Assembly (NCBI RefSeq): GCF_916858675.1
Contig: NZ_CAKASM010000001.1
Coordinates: 434,001-498,000 of the forward strand
Length of the DNA stretch: 64,000 bases
Reading direction: 5' to 3'
Source: Sphingomonas sp. Leaf21
GTDB lineage: Bacteria > Pseudomonadota > Alphaproteobacteria > Sphingomonadales > Sphingomonadaceae
The notes under the pieces were generated by a model. It worked only from the letters and a program-made list of their open reading frames with translations. It ran no database searches and was not told the DNA's origin. Both the position numbers and the translations under genes were made by a program. Below are positions 25,634 to 37,923 of the stretch, in pieces; position 1 is the first letter of the stretch; every line of letters begins with the position of its first letter.

Positions 25634-26920
25634 TCAGACCTGCGCGTCCAGATAGGTCTTCCAGAAGCCCGCCAGATCGGCGCGCGGCTGGCCCTGGACG
25701 GCGTCGAAGGCGGCCTTGGCGCCAGCCTTGTCGCCCTGCGCCGCCAAAGCGATGCCGAGGCGGGTGTTGACCTCATTGGCATCGACGCCGCCCTTCTGAA
25801 GCGCGGTGCGGTACAGCTCTGCCGCCTTGGCGTAGTTGCCCTGACCATAATAGGCCTCGGCGGTCAGCGCGGCGAGCTTGCCGTCGGCGGCCGACTTGGC
25901 GCGCGCCTCGGTCGGGGCGAGCGAGCCTTCCTGACGGCTCTTGGCGGTCGCGGCGGCCAGCATCGCCTTGGCGGTGGCGTTACCCGCCGGGATCTTGCCC
26001 GACGCCATGCCTTCGTTCAGCACCTTCTCGGCTTCGGCCGGAAGGCCCTTGTCGGTCGCGTACTGCGCATATTCCATATAGTCGTTCTGGTCGGCCAGCG
26101 ACTTGGTGGCACGCATCAGGCGGAACAGGTCGAGCCGCTGGTTCTTGTCCAGCGTCGCCAGCGAGCCGGGCTGCAGGCCATAGATGACCAGTGCGTTGCG
26201 CCAGTTCTGCGCGGTCGGATAGGCGACGATCCACTTGCGCATCCACGCCAGCGTCTCGGGGACCATCTTGGCCTTGTTCGCGCGGCCGATGGCGTATTTG
26301 TAGTAATCCTCCGGCGCCTTCTGCCCCGACGCGTTCATCTGGTCGATCGCGCTCGCCAGCTCGGTATTGGCGCCTGCGACGTCGCCCGAGTCCATCTTCG
26401 CCTTGACGATCAGCATCTGCAGGTTCGGATCCTGATAGCCGAGCTGCTTGGCCTGCTGGAAATATTGCAGCGCGATCGGATATTGCTTGCCGTTATAGGC
26501 GAGCGCGCCGCGACGGAAGACATAGCGCGGCTTGTCCGCCGCCGGGGTCGAGGGGCTGGCGATCAGCACGTCGAGCGGCTTGGCGAGCGAGGATTCGTCG
26601 ACCGGCGCGTTGGGATTGGCCTGCTGAGCCGCGAACAGCTTGCCCGATTCGAGCTCGTAGCGGAGCGCCGCCGCGATATACTTGTCGTCCTCGGTCTTGG
26701 CCGCGGCCTCGACCGCCGAGACCAGCGGATCGGCCGCGGCATAGTTCTTCTGCTGGAGCACGGGCTGCGCGGCCTGCGCGGCCTTCAGCGCTTCGGGGCT
26801 GAGCTTCAGGCCACCGGCTTCTTCCTTCTTCTTCTCGGCCGCTGCCGGGACGGCCAGGGCCACACCGCTCACGCTCGTCGCCAGCACGGCCGCAAGCGCG
26901 AGCTTCGGGATGATCTTCAT
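25634..26920 (-). CDS. Periplasmic TPR-like protein, unknown
   Basis: The 428-residue product has a Sec signal peptide (MKIIPKLALAAVLATSVSGVALAVPAAA) and a Lys/Glu-rich start of the mature chain (EKKKEEAGGLKLS). The rest is helical with TPR-like units: VLQQKNYAAADPLVSAVEAAAK, GKQYPIALQYFQQAKQLGYQDPNLQML, and the C-terminal YYGQGNYAKAAELYRTALQKGGVDANEVNTRLGIALAAQGDKAGAKAAFDAV in outline. The ATG at 26920 has GGAGAA before it and is preferred to 26935. The protein is of a type common in sphingomonads with unknown role; protein-protein contact in the periplasm is inferred from TPR content. Confidence 0.85.
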   Translation of the reverse strand: MKIIPKLALAAVLATSVSGVALAVPAAAEKKKEEAGGLKLSPEALKAAQAAQPVLQQKNYAAADPLVSAVEAAAKTEDDKYIAAALRYELESGKLFAAQQANPNAPVDESSLAKPLDVLIASPSTPAADKPRYVFRRGALAYNGKQYPIALQYFQQAKQLGYQDPNLQMLIVKAKMDSGDVAGANTELASAIDQMNASGQKAPEDYYKYAIGRANKAKMVPETLAWMRKWIVAYPTAQNWRNALVIYGLQPGSLATLDKNQRLDLFRLMRATKSLADQNDYMEYAQYATDKGLPAEAEKVLNEGMASGKIPAGNATAKAMLAAATAKSRQEGSLAPTEARAKSAADGKLAALTAEAYYGQGNYAKAAELYRTALQKGGVDANEVNTRLGIALAAQGDKAGAKAAFDAVQGQPRADLAGFWKTYLDAQV

Positions 26921-27091
26921 GCGAATTTTCTCCAAGAATAGAGCCTGTCAGGTCCGGAAGCCGTTTGTGACGGCTTGATAGGGACAGCGCGCCTCGCGTT
27001 CAAGCAATGCGATGATGCGCGCCTCCCTTAACCAGCAAGCGCTGAACGCGGATTGAACGCGAACGCTCCGGGCGCTAGCGCGGCGGCCATC

Positions 27092-27832
27092 ATGATCGCC
27101 GTTATTTCGCCCGCCAAGACGCTCGACTATAAGAGCCCCCTGCCCGACCTCCAGCCGACCGAACCGCATTTCGCCGAGGAGGCCCGGACGCTGGCCGCCG
27201 CCGCCGCCGGGCTCGGAGAGGACAAGCTGGGTTCGCTGATGCGGATTTCCCCGGCGCTGGCAAAGCTGAATGCCGAGCGCTTTCGCGACTATGCGGAGGC
27301 GCCCGAACGCCCGGCGATGTTCGCCTTCGCGGGCGACGTCTATACCGGGCTGGAGGCCAAATCGCTCGACACGCCCGCCGTGCGATTCGCCCAGGACCAC
27401 CTCCGGATGCTGTCGGGGCTCTATGGCCTGTTGCGGCCGCTCGACGCGATGCGCCCCTACCGGCTGGAGATGGGCACACGCTGGGCGCCGCGCGGGGACA
27501 AGCTGACCGACTGGTGGGGCGACCGGATCGCGCGCCACCTCGCCGCCGAGGTCGAAGCGGAGGGCTCGGGCACGATCCTGAACCTCGCCAGCCAGGAATA
27601 TTGGCACGCGGTCGACGGCAAGCTGCCTCCCGCGATCCGCGTCATCGCGGTCGATTTCCGTGAGGGGGAGCGGTTCATCAGCTTCCACGCCAAAAAGGCC
27701 CGCGGCGCCATGGCCCGCTGGATGATCGAACATGCGATCACCGACACCGATGCGATGCGCGGGTTCGATAGCGACGGTTATGCGTTCGACGCCGAGGCGA
27801 GCACGCCGACGACATGGAGGTTCGTGCGATGA
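27092..27832 (+). CDS. yaaA: YaaA family (UPF0246) peroxide-stress protein
   Basis: The 246-residue product shows the family pattern from the start: MIAVISPAKTLDYKSP, LMRISPALAKLNAERF, PAMFAFAGDVYTGLEAKSL, RMLSGLYGLLRPLDAMRPYRLEMG and NLASQEYWHAVDGKL. E. coli YaaA lowers free iron and oxidative DNA damage during peroxide stress and binds DNA. The ATG at 27092 gives the exact family N-terminus. It overlaps the following SDR gene by four bases. Confidence 0.94.
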   Translation: MIAVISPAKTLDYKSPLPDLQPTEPHFAEEARTLAAAAAGLGEDKLGSLMRISPALAKLNAERFRDYAEAPERPAMFAFAGDVYTGLEAKSLDTPAVRFAQDHLRMLSGLYGLLRPLDAMRPYRLEMGTRWAPRGDKLTDWWGDRIARHLAAEVEAEGSGTILNLASQEYWHAVDGKLPPAIRVIAVDFREGERFISFHAKKARGAMARWMIEHAITDTDAMRGFDSDGYAFDAEASTPTTWRFVR

Positions 27833-28527
27833 GCGAATGGAAACAGGCGGTAGTCATCGGCGCCTCTGGCGGCATCGGTAAGGGCATCGCCGACGCGCTG
27901 GAGGAGGAAGGCGTCGCGGTCGCGCGCTACGCCCGCTCGCTGACCGGCGCGGGGCATATCGATCTGGAGGACGAGGCGACGATCGCCGCCGCCGCCCGGC
28001 GGATCGCGGAGGGCCCCGCCCCCGATCTGGTGATCGTCGCGACCGGGCTGCTCCATGACGGCGAGCGGGGGCCGGAAAAGGCGATCGATCAGCTCGATCC
28101 CCTATGGCTCGCACGCAATTTCGCCGTCAACGCGATCGGCCCGGCGCTGGTCGCCAAGCACCTGCTGCCGCTGATGCCCCGTTCGGGGAAGACGATCTTC
28201 GCGGCGCTGTCGGCGCGGGTCGGATCGATCTCCGACAATCGGATGGGCGGCTGGTACGGCTACCGCGCGTCCAAGGCGGCGCTGAACCAGCTCATTCGCA
28301 CGCTGGCGATCGAGCACAAGCGGCGAAACGACCGCTCGATCGTCGTCGCGCTGCATCCGGGTACGGTCGATACCGCGCTGTCCAAACCGTTCCAGGGCAA
28401 TGTCCGCCCCGGCGGCCTGTTCACGCCCGACCGAGCGGCGGTGCAACTGCTCGACGTCCTCGACGGCCTGCGCGCGCCAGACAGTGGCAAGCTGTTCGAC
28501 TGGGAGGGCAAAGAGGTTCAGCCCTGA
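27829..28527 (+). CDS. Short-chain dehydrogenase, CsgA/C-factor-like
   Basis: A 232-residue Rossmann oxidoreductase with the nucleotide motif VVIGASGGIGKGIADAL at residue 8, an NAVNAIGP-type NNAG equivalent (FAVNAIGPALVAKHLLP), catalytic Ser in ALSARVGSISD and the YxxxK motif YRASK. It resembles the C-factor/CsgA branch, whose substrate is unclear. It is translationally coupled to yaaA (ATGA overlap), which suggests a shared stress-related expression. The family repeat word C lies just past its stop. Confidence 0.88.
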   Translation: MSEWKQAVVIGASGGIGKGIADALEEEGVAVARYARSLTGAGHIDLEDEATIAAAARRIAEGPAPDLVIVATGLLHDGERGPEKAIDQLDPLWLARNFAVNAIGPALVAKHLLPLMPRSGKTIFAALSARVGSISDNRMGGWYGYRASKAALNQLIRTLAIEHKRRNDRSIVVALHPGTVDTALSKPFQGNVRPGGLFTPDRAAVQLLDVLDGLRAPDSGKLFDWEGKEVQP

Positions 28528-28888
28528 CGCCTCCACCCCATCCCCCCTCCGTTCGCGCCGAGCGAAGTCGAAGCGCACGCCCGGGGCTCATTATCATCCG
28601 GATTACAACATCGTAACATCTGTGACATCCGGCCGAAACCGTGCCTCTCGCATATGAATCGCGCTGGTCGCCGTTCCACTCCCGTCGGCGGCCAGTATTT
28701 CCCAAGTCCCGCATCCGCTGCCGTGGGGGGAGCCGGACCGCCGGGCCCGCCCCCGCAGCGCCGCTTGCGCGCCCGCCGTCCCTGCCGAACGGCCGCTCGC
28801 GAATGGGCCGCGCGGGGGTGGTCAGGGGCTTTCCGCTGGGCTAGGAACGACATTTCCCATCTGAACACCAACCCGGAAAGCAACAGAC
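28528..28888. other. Gene-free region upstream of gyrA
   Basis: This 361-base stretch holds an inverted copy of the short repeat C at its left end and then GC-rich sequence without a convincing reading frame: the open frames are Pro/Gly/Arg-rich and lack ribosome sites. The gyrA promoter should be here, but no clear -35/-10 pair was found. Confidence 0.5.
28549..28573 (-). repeat. Short intergenic repeat, family C (inverted copy)
   Basis: Read on the minus strand this is CGCTTCGACTTCGCTCGGCG then CGAACGG, matching the word at 45629 with changes in the middle. It follows the SDR stop by about 20 bases. Confidence 0.5.
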
Positions 28889-31635
<2,747 letters not shown>

Positions 31636-31639
<4 letters not shown>

Positions 31640-31992
31640 CACCGCCCCGCTCCACCACCGCCTATAAGGTGCTGACCGCCGATCAGATGGCGGTGCTGGA
31701 GAAGGAGGGCGCCTTTGCGGGGGCGCCGGTGGATATGGCCGATGGGTATATCCACATGTCCACCGCCGCCCAGTTGACCGAGACGGTCGACAAGCATTTC
31801 GCCGGACAGACCGACCTGCACGTCGCGGCGGTCGATCTGGAGGCGATGGGCGATGCGGTGAAGTGGGAAGAGAGCCGGGGCGGCCAACTCTTCCCGCATC
31901 TCTACGCCCCGCTGCCGCTGACGGCCGTGATCGCATACGGCCCGTTGCAGCGCGACGAGGACGGGACGGTTCGGCTGCCGATCACCGGCTGA
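31636..31992 (+). CDS. DUF952 protein
   Basis: A 118-residue protein of the DUF952 family, recognised by [39 protein letters not shown] and the later [25 protein letters not shown]. The fold is thought to be related to ADP-ribosyltransferase-like or glutathione-transferase-neighbour proteins, with function not established. ATGA overlap with gyrA means its expression follows gyrA. Confidence 0.9.
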
Positions 31993-32041
31993 CGCCATCG
32001 CGGCAATGGGAGTCCCTCGCGAGACGCTCGCGTCCCAGCCG

Positions 32042-32476
32042 TCAGACGTAGAGATCGACCACCTTCATCCCCTCGCCCACCGCGTCGAGCAGCAGCGTCC
32101 GATGGCAATGACACGGATCACGCTCATAGCAGAGCAGCGCGCTCGGCGCCTCCGCGGCGAGGTCCAGCATTCGCGCCGCCGCGGCCTGTGCCTCGGGCAG
32201 CGCAAGCTGGTCATCATAGACCGCCTGCAAGGTGGCGACATCGCCCTTCTTCGCCGCATCGCGCCCGCGCTTCGGGGTGCCGAGGTCCTTGAGATGGACA
32301 TAATCGATCCCCGCCGCCTTCAGCGAGGCCGCCAGCGACGATTTGGAAAAGCCCGGCCGCCGGGACAGCGGCAGCGCCCGCACGTCGATCAGCCGCGCGA
32401 CGCCCGCCTGTTGCAACGTCGCCAGAAACCCGTCGACGGTCGCGCCCTCGTACCCGATGGTGAAGATGGTGGTCAT
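32042..32476 (-). CDS. DUF488 family protein
   Basis: The 144-residue product starts MTTIFTIGYEGATVDGFLATLQ and has the family motifs RLIDVRALPLSRRPGFSKSSL and the cysteine/histidine-rich CYERDPCHCHRTLLLDAV near the C-terminus, which may bind a metal or DNA. Function is not established. The frame stays open upstream to 33166 as a shadow of trmFO; the ATG at 32476 is the family start. It is divergent from trmFO. Confidence 0.9.
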   Translation of the reverse strand: MTTIFTIGYEGATVDGFLATLQQAGVARLIDVRALPLSRRPGFSKSSLAASLKAAGIDYVHLKDLGTPKRGRDAAKKGDVATLQAVYDDQLALPEAQAAAARMLDLAAEAPSALLCYERDPCHCHRTLLLDAVGEGMKVVDLYV

Positions 32477-32551
32477 GTTCCCGCAAGTGGGGTGCTTCGC
32501 CTCCCGCGCCAAGTGCTTCCACTCGCTGCCCGCCCGGTCTAAGGCCGTGCG

Positions 32552-33943
32552 ATGACCTATGACATTCATGTGATCGGCGGCGGGCTGGCGGGCTCGGAAG
32601 CCGCGTGGCAACTCGCCGAGGCGGGGCTGAAGGTGCGCCTGTCCGAAATGCGCGGCGGTGCGGACACGACGCCCGCGCATCACGGTGGCGATCTGGCGGA
32701 GCTGGTCTGCTCCAACTCCTTCCGCTCGGACGATGCGACCTCGAACGCGGTCGGGCTGTTGCACCAGGAGATGCGCGCGCTCGGCTCGATCATCATGGCC
32801 AAGGGCGACACCCATGCGGTCCCAGCGGGCTCGGCGCTGGCGGTGGATCGCGACGGCTTCTCCGGCGGCGTGACGGTGGCGCTTGAGGCGCATCCCAACA
32901 TCACCATCATGCGCGAGCGGATCGACGCCCTGCCGGAGGGGCCCGCGATCATCGCGACGGGCCCCCTCACCGCGCCGTCGTTGGCAGGGGGCATCGGCGA
33001 GGCGACCGGCGCGGAGGCGCTGGCCTTCTTCGACGCCATCGCCCCGATCGTCCACCGGGAGTCGATCGACATGGACGTGGCCTGGTTCCAGAGCCGCTGG
33101 AACAAGGGCACGGGCAAGGACTATATCAACTGCCCGATGGACAAGGACCAGTATCTGGCCTTCCATCAGGCACTGCTCGATGGCGAGAAGACCGAATTCC
33201 GCGAATGGGAGAAGGACACGCCCTATTTCGACGGCTGTATGCCGGTCGAGGTGATGGCCGAGCGCGGGGTCGAGACGCTACGCTTCGGACCGATGAAGGG
33301 CGTCGGGCTGGACGATCCTCGTACCGGGCGCTGGCCCTATGCCGTGGTCCAACTCCGTCAGGACAATGCGGCGGGAACGCTGTGGAACATCGTCGGCTTC
33401 CAGACCAAGCTGAAATATGCCGAACAGATTCGCATTTTTCGGACCATTCCGGGCCTCGAAAAGGCCGAGTTCGCGCGGCTGGGCGGCCTGCACAGGAACA
33501 CCTTCATCCGCTCGCCCGAGCTGCTCGACTCTACGCTCCGGCTGAAATCGCGCCCCAATCTGCGTTTCGCGGGCCAGATCACCGGTTGTGAGGGCTATAT
33601 CGAAAGCGCGGCGATCGGGTTGCTGGCGGGACGCTTCGCCGCCGCCGAGCTGACCGGCAGGACGATCGCACCGCCGCCGGTCGAGACGGCGCTCGGCGCC
33701 TTGCTCGGCCATATCACGGGGCTGGCGGAGGCCGAGACCTATCAGCCGATGAACGTCAATTTCGGCCTGTTCCCGCCGATCCCCGGCCGTACCAAGAAGG
33801 CCGATCGGAAGAAGATGTATACCGACCGGGCGCGCGATGCCCTGCCCGGCTGGCTCAACTCTCTTCCGCCGGGGCCTGCTCCGGTGCCTCAGCCGGTGCC
33901 TTTTGCGCCGGTGGACAGCCCCGCCGAGCCGGTCGACGCTTGA
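32552..33943 (+). CDS. trmFO: Folate/FAD-dependent tRNA m5U54 methyltransferase
   Basis: The 463-residue flavoprotein methylates U54 in the T-loop of tRNA using methylene-tetrahydrofolate. Family markers are the FAD motif [65 protein letters not shown], the catalytic-Cys region [14 protein letters not shown] and [22 protein letters not shown] Pro-rich tail of about 25 residues ends the protein. The last 89 bases overlap the 3' end of the convergent EF-hand gene. Confidence 0.95.
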   Translation: MTYDIHVIGGGLAGSEAAWQLAEAGLKVRLSEMRGGADTTPAHHGGDLAELVCSNSFRSDDATSNAVGLLHQEMRALGSIIMAKGDTHAVPAGSALAVDRDGFSGGVTVALEAHPNITIMRERIDALPEGPAIIATGPLTAPSLAGGIGEATGAEALAFFDAIAPIVHRESIDMDVAWFQSRWNKGTGKDYINCPMDKDQYLAFHQALLDGEKTEFREWEKDTPYFDGCMPVEVMAERGVETLRFGPMKGVGLDDPRTGRWPYAVVQLRQDNAAGTLWNIVGFQTKLKYAEQIRIFRTIPGLEKAEFARLGGLHRNTFIRSPELLDSTLRLKSRPNLRFAGQITGCEGYIESAAIGLLAGRFAAAELTGRTIAPPPVETALGALLGHITGLAEAETYQPMNVNFGLFPPIPGRTKKADRKKMYTDRARDALPGWLNSLPPGPAPVPQPVPFAPVDSPAEPVDA

Positions 33944-34346
33944 CCGCCGTGGTCGCGAATTCGGCCGGGTTCATCGCCCCAGACTTGTCGCGGTCGGCGA
34001 TGGCGAATTTGGTCGTCGCCTTCACCGCCCATTCGTCGAACGACAGCTTGCCGTCGCCATCGCGGTCGAGCTTCGCATAGGCCTTGCGCCGCGCGGCCAG
34101 ATATTCGTCACGCGTGATCGCGCCGTCGCGATCCTTGTCGTAGCGGTCGAAGCGCTTCTGCTCGCGGGTCCTGGCGGACGCCTCGGGCAGCGCACCGTCG
34201 TCCTCCTCGGCGCCTTGAGATGGCAAACCGACCGCCGCGCTCGCAGCAGGTAGTGGTGACGGGGAGTCCGGGCGGCTTCCCCAAAGGAACAGTCCCGCGC
34301 CCACCAATAGCAGCGCGCCAAAACCACCCGCCAGATAGCGCCACAT
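33855..34346 (-). CDS. Membrane-anchored EF-hand protein
   Basis: A 163-residue protein with one N-terminal transmembrane helix or uncleaved signal ([22 protein letters not shown]) and periplasmic EF-hands: [13 protein letters not shown] (about residue 70), [13 protein letters not shown] and [13 protein letters not shown], each with the D-x-D-x-D/S-G pattern that binds calcium. The C-terminus is basic then Ala/Pro/Glu-rich. Such EF-hand proteins are common in sphingomonads; function unknown. Its end overlaps trmFO by 89 bases on the opposite strand. Confidence 0.82.
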   Translation of the reverse strand: MWRYLAGGFGALLLVGAGLFLWGSRPDSPSPLPAASAAVGLPSQGAEEDDGALPEASARTREQKRFDRYDKDRDGAITRDEYLAARRKAYAKLDRDGDGKLSFDEWAVKATTKFAIADRDKSGAMNPAEFATTAVKRRPARRGCPPAQKAPAEAPEQAPAEES

Positions 34347-34493
34347 ACCTCACGTCTCCCCCCGTCAGACACGGCCCAGGGTAAACGGGCGCGGGGTTTG
34401 GCGGCAAGGTCTTCGTGTGTCCTTCCCCTACCCTTGGCCGGGTCAGCCTATCGCACATGAAAGGAACGAGATAAGTTCAGGCGAAGGAGAGCC

Positions 34494-35186
34494 TTACCGC
34501 CCCGTCAGGCCGTGCCATGCCAGCCGGGCCGCACGCAGGGGATGCCCCGGCGATCGATCGGGATGCCGAAGGCCCTCGCGCGCCAGCACGGCCAGCCCCG
34601 TCAGTCCGCGAGCCGCCTTTGGCTTCTTGCGATCCAGCGACGCGTCCAGCTCCGCCATCGCGACATCGCCCGCCCGACCCGCCACCCCCTTGTCGGTAAG
34701 ATGCGTCGCCAGATCGGCCCTCGCCCACGCGACGCCCAACGCTCCGAGATCATCGACCCCGAGCAGACGCCCGATACTGGCGAACAAAATCCCGCCCCTC
34801 GCCTCGGCATGGCGGCTGATCCGGTCGTCATCCAGTGGCTCGCCATCATCGAGCAGCGCCTCCCACCCCTCGATCATCGGCGCGAGGTCGCCCCCGCGCA
34901 CGCCGCCCGGCAACGCCGTGGCCGCCAGCCGCTGCAACACCGGATGCGCGGGTGCCGGACCCTGGTCGAGTTTCTCCAGGGCCTCATACCACCAGGTCAG
35001 GCGCATCTGACCGATCATCGGCTCGGTCGTGCTTTGCAGGATCGATGCGAGCTGGTGGTCCAGATCGAGCAGTGCCGCGAAGCCGTCACGCGCCGCTGCT
35101 GGCGCATAGCCGACGGCCAGCGCCTGTTCGCGCATCACCGCTTCGATCGCGGGATGGGTCGGCTCGGAGCGGGGGGCATCGGTCAT
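34494..35186 (-). CDS. Squalene/phytoene synthase-like protein
   Basis: The 230-residue product resembles the squalene/phytoene synthase fold, seen in RDGFAALLDLDHQLASIL, QMRLTWWYEALEKLDQG and HPVLQRL, but canonical DxxxD prenyl-diphosphate motifs are not visible and the protein is shorter than true synthases (about 280-350). It is closer to the NDUFAF6-like branch, linked in mitochondria to respiratory complex I assembly. It lies downstream of pdhB behind a terminator. Enzymatic activity should not be assumed. Confidence 0.75.
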   Translation of the reverse strand: MTDAPRSEPTHPAIEAVMREQALAVGYAPAAARDGFAALLDLDHQLASILQSTTEPMIGQMRLTWWYEALEKLDQGPAPAHPVLQRLAATALPGGVRGGDLAPMIEGWEALLDDGEPLDDDRISRHAEARGGILFASIGRLLGVDDLGALGVAWARADLATHLTDKGVAGRAGDVAMAELDASLDRKKPKAARGLTGLAVLAREGLRHPDRSPGHPLRAARLAWHGLTGR

Positions 35187-35216
35187 GGTTCGCCCTTCGC
35201 ACGGATGGCGACCATG

Positions 35217-35248
35217 AAAAAGGGCCTCCCGGATTCCCGGAAGGCCCT
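35217..35248 (-). terminator. Intrinsic terminator of pdhAB
   Basis: On the minus strand AGGGCCTTCCGG pairs with CCGGGAGGCCCT (one mismatch) around a short loop, followed by TTTTT at 35221-35217. It starts 29 bases after the pdhB stop. Confidence 0.85.
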
Positions 35249-35276
35249 CTCCTCATCGTGACGAAGGAGCCATCGC

Positions 35277-36707
35277 TCAGCCGCGATAGGTGACCTTCTT
35301 GACGGCGGCGATGACCTTGTTGGCATCGACCAGCGCGATCTTCTCGAGGTTCGCCGCATAAGGCAGCGGCACGTCCTCGTTGGTCACCCGCAGAACCGGC
35401 GCGTCGAGGTCGTCGAACCCCTCCTCCATGACGACCGCAGCGATTTCGGTCGCGATCGAGCAGGTGGGCCAGCCTTCCTCGACCACGACCAGGCGGTTGG
35501 TCTTGGCGAGCGACTTCAACACCGTCTTCGTGTCGAGCGGACGCAGGGTGCGCAGGTCGATGACCTCCGCATCGATACCCTCGGCGGCCAGCTTCTCGGC
35601 GGCTTCGAGCGCGACGCCCACGCCGATCGAGTAAGAGACCAGGGTCACGTCCTTGCCCTCGCGCATGATCCGCGCCTTGCCGATCGGCAGGACGAAATCG
35701 TCGAGCTTGGGCACGTCGAACGAACGGCCGTACATCAGCTCGTTCTCGAGGAACACGACCGGGTCTTCCGAGCGGATCGCGGCCTTCAGCAGGCCCTTGG
35801 CATCGGCCGCGTCATAGGGCGCGATCACGATCAGGCCGGGCACGCTCGCGTACCACGGGCCGTAGTTCTGCGAGTGCTGCGCGCCGACGCGGCTGGCGGC
35901 ACCGTTGGGACCACGGAACACGATCGGGCAACGCATCTGGCCGCCGGACATGTAGTTGGTCTTGGCGGCCGAGTTGATGATGTGGTCGATCGCCTGCATG
36001 GCGAAGTTGAACGTCATGAACTCGATGACCGGACGCAGGCCGCCCATGGCGGCACCGGTGCCGACACCGGCAAAGCCATATTCGGTGATCGGCGTGTCGA
36101 TGACGCGACGGTCGCCGAACTCGTCGAGCAGGCCCTGCGTCACCTTGTACGCGCCCTGATACTGGGCGACTTCCTCGCCCATCACGAAGACGCGGTCGTC
36201 GGCGCGCATTTCCTCGGCCATCGCATCGCGCAGCGCTTCGCGGACGGTGAGCTTCACCATCTCGGTGCCTTCCGGGATTTCCGGCGAGGCGGGCGCTTCC
36301 TGCTCGGCGGCGGCGACCAGCTTCTGCGTGCCGCTCTCCTGCTCGGCGGCCGCCGCGCCTTCCGGCATCGGCGGGGCGTTGTGGTCGGTCGCCTCGTTCT
36401 TCGGCGCGGCATTGGCCGCATCGCCCGAACGCGAACCCGAAGCGGCGGCGGACGCGACGTCCTCGCCCTCTTCGGCCAGCAGCGCGATGGCGGTGCCGAC
36501 CTTCACATTGTCGGTGCCCTCGGCAACCATGATCTTGGCGATCACGCCTTCGTCAACGGCTTCGAATTCCATCGTCGCCTTGTCGGTCTCGATCTCGGCC
36601 ATGATGTCGCCGGACTTGACCGTATCGCCTTCCTTCACCAGCCACTTGGCGAGCGTGCCCTCTTCCATCGTCGGCGAAAGGGCCGGCATCTTGATCTCGA
36701 TCGCCAT
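35277..36707 (-). CDS. pdhB: Pyruvate dehydrogenase E1 beta subunit with lipoyl domain
   Basis: The 476-residue protein joins an N-terminal lipoyl domain (residues 1-80; lipoylated Lys43 in [10 protein letters not shown]) through an Ala/Pro/Glu-rich linker (about 80-150) to the E1-beta transketolase domain ([34 protein letters not shown] in outline, then [27 protein letters not shown] and the C-terminal [11 protein letters not shown]). It works with PdhA to decarboxylate pyruvate and load the E2 lipoyl arms. The fused lipoyl domain is normal in alphaproteobacteria. ATG at 36707 is one base past the pdhA stop. Confidence 0.96.
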   Translation of the reverse strand: MAIEIKMPALSPTMEEGTLAKWLVKEGDTVKSGDIMAEIETDKATMEFEAVDEGVIAKIMVAEGTDNVKVGTAIALLAEEGEDVASAAASGSRSGDAANAAPKNEATDHNAPPMPEGAAAAEQESGTQKLVAAAEQEAPASPEIPEGTEMVKLTVREALRDAMAEEMRADDRVFVMGEEVAQYQGAYKVTQGLLDEFGDRRVIDTPITEYGFAGVGTGAAMGGLRPVIEFMTFNFAMQAIDHIINSAAKTNYMSGGQMRCPIVFRGPNGAASRVGAQHSQNYGPWYASVPGLIVIAPYDAADAKGLLKAAIRSEDPVVFLENELMYGRSFDVPKLDDFVLPIGKARIMREGKDVTLVSYSIGVGVALEAAEKLAAEGIDAEVIDLRTLRPLDTKTVLKSLAKTNRLVVVEEGWPTCSIATEIAAVVMEEGFDDLDAPVLRVTNEDVPLPYAANLEKIALVDANKVIAAVKKVTYRG

Positions 36708-36708
36708 C

Positions 36709-37764
36709 TCAGTAACGCTCCACCAGCACTTCAGTGTAGAGTTCAGCCGCATCGGGCTCGGGGGTCTGCTCGGCGAAGTCCGCCGCTTCGTTGACCGTCT
36801 TGCGGATGTCCTGCTCCAGCGCCTTCAGATCGGCCTCGGTGACGCCTTCGGCCTCCAGCAGCTTCTTGACGTGGTCGATCGGGTCCGACTTGTCGCGCAC
36901 GCCCTGCACTTCCTCGCGGCTGCGATACTTGGCGGGGTCGGACATGGAGTGACCACGATAGCGATAGGTCTTCATCTCGAGGATGACCGGACCCTTGCCC
37001 GCGCGGACCCAGGCCAGCGCCTCTTCGGCCGCGCCACGGCACGCCAGCACGTCCATGCCGTCGACCTGGATGCCGGGGATGCGGAAGCTTTCGCCACGGC
37101 GATAGAGCTGGTCCTCGGACGAGGCGCGGTTCACGGCCGTGCCCATGGCGTACTGGTTGTTCTCGATCACGAAGATGATCGGGAGCTTCCACAGCTCGGC
37201 CATGTTGAAGCTCTCGTACACCTGGCCCTGATTGGCCGCGCCGTCGCCGAAGTAGGCGAGGCATACGCCGCCGTCATTGCTGTACTTGTGCCCGAAGGCC
37301 AGGCCGGTGCCCAGCGACACCTGCGCGCCGACGATGCCGTGGCCGCCATAAAACTTATGCTCGGTCGAGAACATGTGCATCGACCCGCCCTTGCCCTTGG
37401 AGATGCCGGCGGCACGCCCCGTGAGCTCGGCCATGATGACCTTGGGATCGATGCCATAGGCCAGCATGTGGCCATGGTCGCGATAGCCGGTGATGACCGA
37501 ATCCTTGTCGCCGTCGAGCGCCGACTGCAGACCGACCGCCACGGCCTCCTGGCCGATATAGAGGTGGCAGAAGCCGCCGATCAGGCCCAGGCCATAAAGC
37601 TGACCCGCCTTTTCTTCGAAGCGACGGATCAGGAGCATCTGCTTGTAGAAATCCAGCAACTGTTCCTTGTTAGCCTGGAACGGTTGCGGTTCGGCGGGAC
37701 GCTCCCGATTGGGAATGGGGGGCTCGCTGGTACGGCTTGGAGCTTTTGCCACAGTCGGGAACAC
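36709..37764 (-). CDS. pdhA: Pyruvate dehydrogenase E1 alpha subunit
   Basis: The 351-residue subunit binds thiamine diphosphate: the [20 protein letters not shown] motif with the downstream NNQYAMGT is the TPP-Mg site. [32 protein letters not shown] and the [20 protein letters not shown] phosphorylation-loop-like segment are typical. Both possible starts are GTG: 37764 ([10 protein letters not shown]) and 37752 (MAKAPS, the more usual sphingomonad N-terminus). First gene of pdhAB; the 160-base gap upstream is shared with the divergent MFS gene. Confidence 0.95.
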   Translation of the reverse strand: MFPTVAKAPSRTSEPPIPNRERPAEPQPFQANKEQLLDFYKQMLLIRRFEEKAGQLYGLGLIGGFCHLYIGQEAVAVGLQSALDGDKDSVITGYRDHGHMLAYGIDPKVIMAELTGRAAGISKGKGGSMHMFSTEHKFYGGHGIVGAQVSLGTGLAFGHKYSNDGGVCLAYFGDGAANQGQVYESFNMAELWKLPIIFVIENNQYAMGTAVNRASSEDQLYRRGESFRIPGIQVDGMDVLACRGAAEEALAWVRAGKGPVILEMKTYRYRGHSMSDPAKYRSREEVQGVRDKSDPIDHVKKLLEAEGVTEADLKALEQDIRKTVNEAADFAEQTPEPDAAELYTEVLVERY

Positions 37765-37923
37765 CTTTGTTTCCGTTGGGGAAGGATCGACGCCTATTGG
37801 CGTGCTTTGTCGCGAAACTCAATTCCCCCTTTGAATTCCCACCAGGACAGCGGGAATTTAGGGGCGAATAGCTTTGCCTCGGTTGCCTTGTCGGCAAGGC
37901 CAAGCCTACAACGCGCGTCAATC

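Noticed and set aside
28600..28885. Possible small protein upstream of gyrA
   Set aside because: Frames on both strands are Pro/Arg/Gly-rich, lack ribosome sites and look like non-coding GC-rich DNA.
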